A stretch of 64,000 nt of DNA from Sphingomonadales bacterium 32-65-25. Its GTDB lineage: Bacteria > Pseudomonadota > Alphaproteobacteria > Sphingomonadales > Sphingomonadaceae. Every line of letters begins with the position of its first letter. The stretch's first letter is position 1. Shown here in pieces: positions 7,050 to 13,458 of this stretch. The translations under genes were made by a program, and so were the position numbers. The stretch covers positions 688 through 64,687 of the forward strand of contig NCEU01000004.1 of the NCBI GenBank assembly GCA_002280855.1. Reading direction: 5' to 3'. A model generated the notes under the pieces. It was not told the DNA's origin. It did not search any database and saw only the letters and a list, made by a program, of their open reading frames with translations.

Positions 7050-8810
7050 CTATTTCACGCCGTGCATCAGGCGCTTGATCAAGGGCGAGATCAGCAGCAG
7101 CACGCCGCCAATCCCCGCCGAAGCCAGGCCGATGGTTTCGAACACCCCGGCATAAGTATCGAGGCTGACCTTGAGATTGGTCACCTGCCCGCCCACCGTC
7201 TCAACGCTGGCCACCTGCGCCACCAGGCCACCCACATATTGCGCGCAGGCGATGGAGACGAACCACAGGCCCATCATCAGGCCGACGATGCGCGCGATGG
7301 AAAGCTTGGTGACCATCGACAGGCCAACCGGCGAGATCATCAGTTCGGCCATGGAGTGGATGAGATAGAGGCCAGCCAGCCACCAGATGCCCACCTTGAA
7401 ATCATCGCCGGCAAATTGCGTGCCCCACACCAGGAACAGGAAGCCACCGCCCACACCGGCCAGCGCCATGCCGAACTTCACCGGAATGCCCGGTTCCAGC
7501 CCGCGCCGGCCCAGCGCCTGCCACAACAGGCTGAACAGCGGCGCCAGCATGACAATGAAGATGGCGTTGAAGAACTGGGTCTGCGCCGGCTCCATCTCGA
7601 ACAGGCCAAAGATCGACAGATCCGTGTTGCGCGCCGCAAACAGGGTGAGGCTGGAACCGGCCTGTTCGAACAGCGTCCAGAACACCACGTTGAAGACGAT
7701 CAGGATGATCGCGGCCAGCATCATCTGCCATTCCTGGCGGTTGCCATAGACGATGGACCAGATCGGAATCAGCACGACACAGGCGAGGAAGGTGCCGAAC
7801 AGCACCTTGCCCAGGATCGGCAGGCCCGCGAGGTAACCGATGAAACCGGCGCCTTCCACCGGCGGCGGTGCCGCCATCAGGTTGGTGAACAGGAACCACA
7901 CCAGCGGCACAAAGGCGATGGCGCCCAAATAGATCGGGATATCGCGGTTCGGCGCGCCAGCCGGTGGCTCGCCATAGCCTTCAAGTTTCGGCCCGGCGAA
8001 CTGGATCAGATACCAGCTCAGCGCCATGCCAAGCGCCGCCAGCAGGAAGCCGGCCCACCAGCCATATTCTTTTGCGAGGAACGGACAGGCCAGCTGGCTG
8101 CCCAGCGAGCCGAGGTTGATGCCCATGTAGAAGATGGTGAAGCCCGCGTCCCGCCGGCTGTCGCCCTTGGCATAGAGGCTGCCAACCATGGTGGAGATAT
8201 TGGGCTTGAAGAAGCCATTGCCGATGGTGACCGCCGACAGGCCGAGCAGCATGATGGTGACGAACAGCGCATCACGCTCCCCGCCGGCTTCGAAACCGCC
8301 CTTGTCGATATGGCGGGCTTCCGTGCCGTCGGCACCCAGCAGCGAAACGCTGCCATCCTCGTTGCCTTTGATCTGCAGTTTCTGGCCTTCGAGCGTGACG
8401 AACTGCGCCTTGTCATTGCCCGTGGTCTCAACGCTGACGGCATATTGCTGGCCATCGAACTTGGCCCATGGCTTGGCCGCCTCGCCGCCGAAACACAGGG
8501 TGAAATAGCCCGCCGCCATCAGGATGGCACCGAACTTCACGGCTTTCTTGGAACCAAGATAATTGTCGGCCAGCAAACCGCCGACCAGCGGGGTGAGATA
8601 GACCAGCGCGGTGAAGCCACCATAAAGGCTGGTCGTCGTGCTGTCGGAAAACAGGAAATGGTTGGCGAGATAGAGCGTCAGCAGCGCCCGCATCCCGTAA
8701 TAACCAAAGCGCTCCATGGCCTCGGTGGTGAACAGCCGCGCCAGCTGCGCCGGGTGGCCGAACCATTGCGGGCGGGTATCTGCCGCCGCCGCGCTCGCGT
8801 TCTCGCTCAA
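7050..8810 (-). CDS. POT/PTR family proton-coupled peptide transporter
   Basis: A 586-aa major facilitator of the oligopeptide family. The helix-1 motif EAMERFGYYGMRALL is the ExxERFxYYG signature for proton coupling and peptide binding. Further family features are GGLLADNYLGSKKAV after helix 2, FTIFYMGINLGS for the PTR motif, and WTLFEQAGSSL later on. After helix 3 there is a hydrophilic insertion of about 70 residues (from AKPWAKFDGQQY to AGGERDA) that should lie outside the membrane. The start is taken as TTG at 8810 (SENASAAAADTRPQ) because GGGAGAG lies just upstream and longer versions collide with the divergent gene at 8930. It neighbours three amidohydrolases, suggesting peptide use. 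Confidence 0.93.
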   Translation of the reverse strand: MSENASAAAADTRPQWFGHPAQLARLFTTEAMERFGYYGMRALLTLYLANHFLFSDSTTTSLYGGFTALVYLTPLVGGLLADNYLGSKKAVKFGAILMAAGYFTLCFGGEAAKPWAKFDGQQYAVSVETTGNDKAQFVTLEGQKLQIKGNEDGSVSLLGADGTEARHIDKGGFEAGGERDALFVTIMLLGLSAVTIGNGFFKPNISTMVGSLYAKGDSRRDAGFTIFYMGINLGSLGSQLACPFLAKEYGWWAGFLLAALGMALSWYLIQFAGPKLEGYGEPPAGAPNRDIPIYLGAIAFVPLVWFLFTNLMAAPPPVEGAGFIGYLAGLPILGKVLFGTFLACVVLIPIWSIVYGNRQEWQMMLAAIILIVFNVVFWTLFEQAGSSLTLFAARNTDLSIFGLFEMEPAQTQFFNAIFIVMLAPLFSLLWQALGRRGLEPGIPVKFGMALAGVGGGFLFLVWGTQFAGDDFKVGIWWLAGLYLIHSMAELMISPVGLSMVTKLSIARIVGLMMGLWFVSIACAQYVGGLVAQVASVETVGGQVTNLKVSLDTYAGVFETIGLASAGIGGVLLLISPLIKRLMHGVK

Positions 8811-8929
8811 AATGTCTCTCCCTCGCACGCCAGACCCAGGCGCGCCATTTCCGGTACCGGTGATAGCGGGCAGCAACGGTTCCGCCAAGCCGACTTGACC
8901 TTGGATGCCCGCAGGCGTCTGCTTGGGCC

Positions 8930-10168
8930 ATGATCCGTCACCTGCTCCCCGCGCTCCTCGCCCTGTTGCCACTGCCTGCCGTGGCCGCGCCCATGCTGAT
9001 AACCGCCGACCGGGTGTGGGATGGAGAAGCGATGCATGTCGGTTGGCAGGTGCTGGTCGATGGCGGGCGCATCGTGGCGGCGGGGCCGAACCTTGCCGCC
9101 CCAGCCGATGCCCAGCGCATCGCCCTGCCCGGCCAGACCTTGCTGCCCGGCTTCATCGAAGGCCACAGCCATCTGTTGCTGCACCCTTATGACAAGGTGC
9201 CGTGGGACGATCAGGTGCTGAAGGAAAGCGAGGCCTATCGCGTTGCCCGCGCTGTCGTGCATGCCAAGGCCACTCTGATGGCGGGCTTCACCACGGTGCG
9301 CGATCTGGGCACCGAAGGCGCCGGCACGGCCGATGTCGGGCTGAAACGCGCGATCAACGAAGGCCATGTTCCCGGCCCCCACATGATCATCGCCACCCGC
9401 GCATTGGTCGCGCCCGGCAGCTATGCGCCAAAGAATGACGCCTGGGCGGTGCCGCAGGGCGCCGAAGAAGCCGATGGCCCCAATCTGGTGAGCGCCGTGC
9501 GCCGCCAGATCGGCGCCGGGGCGGATGTGGTGAAGCTGTATGGCGATTATCGCTGGCGGCCCGGCGAAGGCAGCCGGCCCACCTATTCGCAAGGTGAAAT
9601 TGCCGCTGCCGTCGCCGCAGCCCATGATGCCGGGCGGCAAGTCGCCGTCCACGCCAACACCGCTGAAGCCATGCGCCGCGCCTCCGCTGCCGGGGTGGAG
9701 GTGATCGAACATGGCAGTGAAGGCGATGCCGCCACTTTCGCGCTGATGGCGAAGAACAAGACCGCGCTGTGCCCGACGCTCGCCGCTGGTGATGCCATCG
9801 CGCGCTATCGCGGCTGGAACGGCCAGGAACCGGCGCCGGCCGATGTGCAGCAGGACCGCGCCGCCTTCCAACTGGCCATGAAGGCTGGCGTGCCGATCTG
9901 CATGGGCGGCGATGTCGGCGTGTATGAACATGGCACCAATGCCCGCGAAATGCTGCTGATGGCCAAGGCCGGGATGCCCAACGCCGCCGTGCTCACTGCC
10001 GCCACGGCCGGCAATGCCCGCTATTTCGGCCTGGCCGATCGCGGCCGCATCGCGCCCGGCCTGCTTGCCGATCTGGTGGCAGTGCCCGGCGATCCGCTCG
10101 CCGATCTGGCGGCCGTCACCCGGGTGCGATTCGTGATGAAGGGCGGGGCGGTGGCTCGGGCCGACTAA
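8930..10168 (+). CDS. Exported amidohydrolase (imidazolonepropionase/Xaa-Pro dipeptidase-like)
   Basis: A 412-aa protein with a signal peptide (MIRHLLPALLALLPLPAVAA) and a complete binuclear metal site: His79-x-His81 (FIEGHSHLLL), Lys202 in DVVKLYGD as the likely carboxylated bridge, His241 (VAVHANT), His261 (VIEHGSE) and Asp328 (GGDVG). This matches the amidohydrolase group that cleaves N-acyl or dipeptide bonds, often Xaa-Pro or Xaa-Arg dipeptides; the exact substrate is not readable. It is divergent from the peptide transporter with about 120 bp between the starts, consistent with shared control. Confidence 0.9.
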   Translation: MIRHLLPALLALLPLPAVAAPMLITADRVWDGEAMHVGWQVLVDGGRIVAAGPNLAAPADAQRIALPGQTLLPGFIEGHSHLLLHPYDKVPWDDQVLKESEAYRVARAVVHAKATLMAGFTTVRDLGTEGAGTADVGLKRAINEGHVPGPHMIIATRALVAPGSYAPKNDAWAVPQGAEEADGPNLVSAVRRQIGAGADVVKLYGDYRWRPGEGSRPTYSQGEIAAAVAAAHDAGRQVAVHANTAEAMRRASAAGVEVIEHGSEGDAATFALMAKNKTALCPTLAAGDAIARYRGWNGQEPAPADVQQDRAAFQLAMKAGVPICMGGDVGVYEHGTNAREMLLMAKAGMPNAAVLTAATAGNARYFGLADRGRIAPGLLADLVAVPGDPLADLAAVTRVRFVMKGGAVARAD

Positions 10169-10277
10169 ACGGCGGCTGTCCTATAGGGGGCAATTCCGTT
10201 TATCATCCGGCCCGGGTTCGCCCGCCGCTATGTCTCAATTTGCAGTCTCGAACAGCCTCGCGCGCATGAGGCAAAAC

Positions 10278-10294
10278 TGTAACCTTTGTAACCT
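10278..10294. repeat. Direct repeat TGTAACCT, possible operator
   Basis: Two exact copies of TGTAACCT (10278-10285 and 10287-10294) lie one base apart in the 235-bp gap ahead of the nitroreductase gene, about 110 bp before its start. The 9-bp period is close to one helical turn, as for a dimeric regulator binding one face. No terminator was recognised in the rest of this gap. Confidence 0.35.
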
Positions 10295-10403
10295 ACAGGC
10301 GCGCGCTGCCCGGCGGCTCTGCCAAGCCTGAAGCCCTTTCGCTGGACCGACAGTCAGTCATCCGATTTGGCAATTCAGACGGTCCGCATTACTGCCGACC
10401 GTC

Positions 10404-10982
10404 ATGGACAGTTTCAACGACACCGCCAGCATCGCCGCCCTGCTCGCCAGCCGCCGTTCCGGCAAAGCACGTGAGATGATTGCACCCGGCCCCGATGCCA
10501 GCCAGTTGCAGGCCGTGTTGGCCGCCGCCGCGCGCGTGCCCGATCATGGCAAGCTGAACCCGTGGCGATTCGTGGTGATCGACAATCGCGCCGCCTTTGC
10601 AGACGCGCTGATGGCCATCTATCTGGCGGGCAAGCCCGACGCCGGCCGGTTGGAGCGCGAGGCGGTGACCCAGTTCGCCACCCAGGCGCCCTGCCTTGTG
10701 GTTGTGATCGCCAGCCCCAAGCCGAGCCATATTCCGGCGTGGGAGCAGGAGCTTTCAGTCGGTGCCGCCTGCCAGAATCTGGTGCTGGCCGCGCACGCCC
10801 ATGGCTTTGTTGCCAACTGGCTGACCGGCTGGGCGGCGTTTGATGAAAAGTTGCTGGCGTTGCTGGGCGGCGCGGCACCGGAACGCATCGCCGGCTTCTT
10901 CTTCATCGGCAGCCAGGGCAAGCCGCTGGAAGAACGCCCGCGGCCCGATCTTGCCGCCATCATCAGCCACTGGCGCGGCTGA
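10404..10982 (+). CDS. Nitroreductase family protein (YdjA-like)
   Basis: A 192-aa FMN-binding nitroreductase fold. Seen are SRRSGKAREM near the N-terminus (the FMN phosphate-binding Arg region), DHGKLNPWRFVVI at residues 47-59, GAACQNLVLAAHAHGF in the middle and the NWLTGW segment. The short length and DHGKLxPWRF signature fit the YdjA subgroup. NAD(P)H-dependent reduction is likely; the natural substrate is unknown. It converges on the GIN-domain gene with only 6 bp between the stops. Confidence 0.9.
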   Translation: MDSFNDTASIAALLASRRSGKAREMIAPGPDASQLQAVLAAAARVPDHGKLNPWRFVVIDNRAAFADALMAIYLAGKPDAGRLEREAVTQFATQAPCLVVVIASPKPSHIPAWEQELSVGAACQNLVLAAHAHGFVANWLTGWAAFDEKLLALLGGAAPERIAGFFFIGSQGKPLEERPRPDLAAIISHWRG

Positions 10983-10988
10983 ACCGCC

Positions 10989-11726
10989 TCAGTTGCAGCG
11001 GATGGTGCCGCTGCCCGAAGACCGGCTGGTGCAGCGCGCGCCGCCGGTGACGACGACATCGCCGGACCCCGAGGTGCGCGCCGTGACGGCGCCGCTGGCT
11101 TTCAGGCTGACATCGCCGGAACCAGACGTGGTAAGATCGGCGTTGGTACAGGCCAGGCCGGCCGCCGCCAGATCACCACTGCCCGAAAGCCGCGCATTCA
11201 ACGTGGTGCAACGCCCGGTCAGCGCGATGTCGCCCGAGCCGGAAATGCTGGCATTGACTCCGCCCGAAGCCACGCTTGCCACCGACAGTCCGCCGGAACC
11301 AGAAATGCTGGCGCTGAGGGCCTGCGTTTTCACGTCCCGCACGGCCAGATCACCAGACCCACTCACCCGCAGGTTGACGGCCGCGCCTTCCGCCACATCG
11401 GCGGTCGCATTGCCCGATCCGGAGACGGTGACAGCAGTCAGGGCTGGCAGGCTGACTGCAACCTGTAGCGACCGGCCCCGCCAATCCCAATTGCCCCGCT
11501 TGCGGCCGATGCGCAGCGTTGTGCCCTCCTGCCGGATTTCCAGCCGATCAAGATCAGCCTCACTGCCGGTAGCCACCAGGCGGAATGCGCCCTTGCGGAT
11601 ACTCACAGTGTCATTGGCTTCCAAAACCACCTGTGTGAAGCCGGTGTTGGCAAAGCTGCGTTCGGTCGCATGCGCCGGCAGGGCAGCGGCCAAGAAGGCG
11701 GCAGGCAGCAGGATGGAACGGATCAT
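10989..11726 (-). CDS. Secreted GIN-domain (DUF2807-type) beta-solenoid protein
   Basis: A 245-aa protein with a signal peptide (MIRSILLPAAFLAAALPAHA) and a body built of repeated SGSG[D/N/G] turns, about ten copies from residue 100 on. This is typical of the putative auto-transporter adhesin head GIN domain, a right-handed beta-solenoid. Cys residues near the end (ARCTS, TIRCN) may form a disulfide. Function is unknown; periplasmic or outer-membrane location is inferred. AAGGAGGT precedes the ATG. A palindromic operator-like site lies just upstream, suggesting repression control. Confidence 0.85.
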   Translation of the reverse strand: MIRSILLPAAFLAAALPAHATERSFANTGFTQVVLEANDTVSIRKGAFRLVATGSEADLDRLEIRQEGTTLRIGRKRGNWDWRGRSLQVAVSLPALTAVTVSGSGNATADVAEGAAVNLRVSGSGDLAVRDVKTQALSASISGSGGLSVASVASGGVNASISGSGDIALTGRCTTLNARLSGSGDLAAAGLACTNADLTTSGSGDVSLKASGAVTARTSGSGDVVVTGGARCTSRSSGSGTIRCN

Positions 11727-11740
11727 GGCAGAACCTCCTT

Positions 11741-11763
11741 GTGTATTGCTGTATTAATACACA
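11741..11763. promoter_or_regulatory. Palindromic operator candidate upstream of the GIN-domain gene
   Basis: TGTATTAATACA (11750-11761) is a perfect 12-bp palindrome, and the flanking GTGTATT (11741-11747) and AATACAC (11756-11762) form a second, wider inverted pair. The site ends 15 bp before the start codon of the GIN-domain gene, between RBS and promoter, a usual place for a repressor of the GntR, PadR or TetR type. Confidence 0.5.
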
Positions 11764-11790
11764 AAGGCTGGACAGCTGCAAGTCTATTAC

Positions 11791-11829
11791 GAAACAGGCG
11801 CCGCTCCCTGGGTGGGAAGCGGCGCCTGT
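11791..11829 (-). terminator. Rho-independent-type terminator after carD
   Basis: A perfect 12-bp inverted repeat (11794-11805 with 11818-11829, ACAGGCGCCGCT and its complement) lies 37 bp past the carD stop. On the minus strand it is followed by only a short T run (TTTCG), so termination may be partial. Confidence 0.65.
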
Positions 11830-11865
11830 GTCATCGCGAAACCGTGTTGGCTTCGCCGAAGCGGC

Positions 11866-12369
11866 TTACGCGGCTTTCAGCACTTGTTCGATCTTCTGCT
11901 GGGCAGCCGGCTCGTCGATATTTTCCATCGCGGCCAGTTCGCGGGCGAGGCGGCCGATGGCGGCTTCATAGATCTGCCGTTCGGAATAGCTCTGTTCCGG
12001 CTGGTCTTCGGCGCGATGCAGATCGCGCACCACTTCGGCAATGCTCACCAGATCGCCCGAATTGATCTTGGCTTCATATTCCTGGGCACGGCGCGACCAC
12101 ATGGTACGCTTGATGCGCGGCTTGCCCTTCAGGGTGGTCAGCGCTTCGTTCATGGTAGCCTGGCTCGACAGCTTGCGCATGCCAACGCCTTCCGCCTTGT
12201 TGGTCGGAACGCGCAGCGTCATCCGCTCTTTTTCGAAACGCAGCACGAACAGATCGAGCGACGCACCGGCGATATGCTGGCTCTGGATTTCCACCACGCG
12301 CCCCACGCCATGCTTGGGGTACACGACATAATCACCGACTTCGAAACCGAGCGGTTTGGCAATTACCAT
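11866..12369 (-). CDS. carD: CarD family transcriptional regulator
   Basis: A 167-aa protein that begins MVIAKPLGFEVGDYVVYPKHG, the CarD/TRCF RNA-polymerase-interacting Tudor-like domain (residues ~8-65). It then has the helical DNA-binding part with the conserved RMWSRR-type segment (TMWSRRAQEYEAKINSGDL). CarD binds the RNA polymerase beta subunit and stabilises open complexes, notably at rRNA promoters. The ATG at 12369 fits the family N-terminus; upstream in-frame codons do not look like protein. It is monocistronic with its own terminator. Confidence 0.95.
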   Translation of the reverse strand: MVIAKPLGFEVGDYVVYPKHGVGRVVEIQSQHIAGASLDLFVLRFEKERMTLRVPTNKAEGVGMRKLSSQATMNEALTTLKGKPRIKRTMWSRRAQEYEAKINSGDLVSIAEVVRDLHRAEDQPEQSYSERQIYEAAIGRLARELAAMENIDEPAAQQKIEQVLKAA

Positions 12370-12661
12370 AGATCCAGTATCCTTTTTCTTCAGGCCGTCG
12401 GGATCAATCGTGCCGTGCCGGCGTGCGAGCGGCGCTGCCGGGGACCTGCTGACGACCCATTGACGTGACTGCCTGCCTGTCTTGCATGACCCTGGCCCGT
12501 TGCCCGCCTGGCAGGTTGGCGAAGATGGCGACGGAACCGGCGAACCCGGCCGGAGGCACATCACCGCCGACCACAACAGGCTCATATCAGAAACATGTCA
12601 CAATTGCCATGGCAATGGACACGCCTGTCCACGAAATTGGCATGTACGGGTCAAAAAGTCT
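12370..12661. other. Intergenic region upstream of carD
   Basis: About 290 bp between the carD start and the fdxA terminator. It must hold the carD promoter, which I could not place with confidence. The main structure is a perfect 14-bp palindrome, ATTGCCATGGCAAT, at 12603-12616, about 235 bp upstream of carD. Confidence 0.4.
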
Positions 12662-12690
12662 CATTTTCGGCCGTTTTCAGGCCGAAAATG
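12656..12690 (-). terminator. Rho-independent terminator after fdxA
   Basis: CATTTTCGGCC (12662-12672) and GGCCGAAAATG (12680-12690) form a perfect 11-bp stem with a 7-nt loop. On the minus strand it is followed by GAGACTTTTTG. It lies just past the fdxA stop codon at 12708. Confidence 0.8.
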
Positions 12691-12707
12691 GACCAGTTTG
12701 GCGGGCG

Positions 12708-13046
12708 TTACGAGCCCTTGCCCGGGGTCGGCGTGAAATATTTGTCGAATTTGCCGTCTTCGCCCTTATGCGAATCGGCATCATCCGGGGTCTCGCCCTT
12801 CATGGTGATGTTCGGCCACTGGGCAGCGTAAGTGGCGTTGATCTCCATCCACTTTTCAAGGCCGCCTTCGGTATCGGGCAGAATGGCTTCGGCCGGGCAT
12901 TCCGGTTCGCACACGCCGCAATCAATGCATTCGTTGGGGTTGATCACCACCATGGTCTCGCCTTCGTAGAAGCAGTCCACCGGACACACTTCGACGCAAT
13001 CCATATACTTGCACTTGATGCACGCTTCAGTGACGACGTAGGCCAT
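12708..13046 (-). CDS. fdxA: Ferredoxin FdxA (3Fe-4S/4Fe-4S type)
   Basis: A 112-aa ferredoxin with Cys at 9, 12, 17, 21 and 25, and then [12 protein letters not shown] (Cys40, 43, 46 and 50). This is the seven-iron pattern of bacterial FdxA. The acidic C-terminal extension and length match the family. It is a low-potential electron carrier in the cytoplasm; the partner is not evident here. It begins [10 protein letters not shown], as other FdxA proteins do, and has its own terminator. Confidence 0.96.
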   Translation of the reverse strand: MAYVVTEACIKCKYMDCVEVCPVDCFYEGETMVVINPNECIDCGVCEPECPAEAILPDTEGGLEKWMEINATYAAQWPNITMKGETPDDADSHKGEDGKFDKYFTPTPGKGS

Positions 13047-13110
13047 AAATCTCCCCTCAAGGCAGCATCAGCCGCCAAAGGCTGGTTACCCCTGTTTATC
13101 CGTTCGCGCC

Positions 13111-13455
13111 TTAGGCGAGGGCGAAGGCTTCTGGCAAGAGGGCATCTTGCGAAGACAGAGTCGCATCAGCGTTGATCGCCGCTCTGCCGGGGGTGAGATC
13201 GGTGTAGAAATCGCGGGCTTCGGCATAGGGGCCGCGGTGATCCGGCAGGCCTTCCACGCGCACCACGATGACATCATCACCGCGTGGCCAGCTGAGCACC
13301 GCTCCGGCCCTGACCAATGTCGCTGCACGATCCACCACGCGGCCATCGATACGCAATCGTCGGCTTTCACACAGGTCCTGAGCGTGGGATCGGGATGGCG
13401 CCAGGCGCGCAAACCAGAGGAACTTGTCCAGCCTCAACCCTGCTCCGTAGACCAA
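13111..13455 (-). CDS. RNA-binding S4 domain protein (Hsp15-like)
   Basis: A 114-aa protein with an S4 RNA-binding domain: LRLDKFLWFARLAPSRSHAQ followed by RRLRIDGRVVDRAATLVRAG and the beta-strand end VIVVRVEGL. This domain is that of heat-shock protein Hsp15, which binds stalled 50S subunits; in alphaproteobacteria such a gene commonly follows a helicase gene, as here. The TTG start at 13455 has GAGGAGGT at ideal spacing; a second TTG six codons on is also possible. It starts three bases after the helicase stop, so the two are one transcript. Confidence 0.88.
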   Translation of the reverse strand: MVYGAGLRLDKFLWFARLAPSRSHAQDLCESRRLRIDGRVVDRAATLVRAGAVLSWPRGDDVIVVRVEGLPDHRGPYAEARDFYTDLTPGRAAINADATLSSQDALLPEAFALA

Positions 13456-13458
13456 ATT

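Noticed and set aside
6567..8933. Long open frame (788 codons, plus strand) opposite the POT transporter
   Set aside because: Antisense shadow; the minus strand codes for clear transporter motifs.
10840..11757. Plus-strand open frame of 305 codons over the GIN-domain gene
   Set aside because: Its Pro/Glu-rich repeats are the complement of the SGSG repeat; it has no signal peptide or motif.
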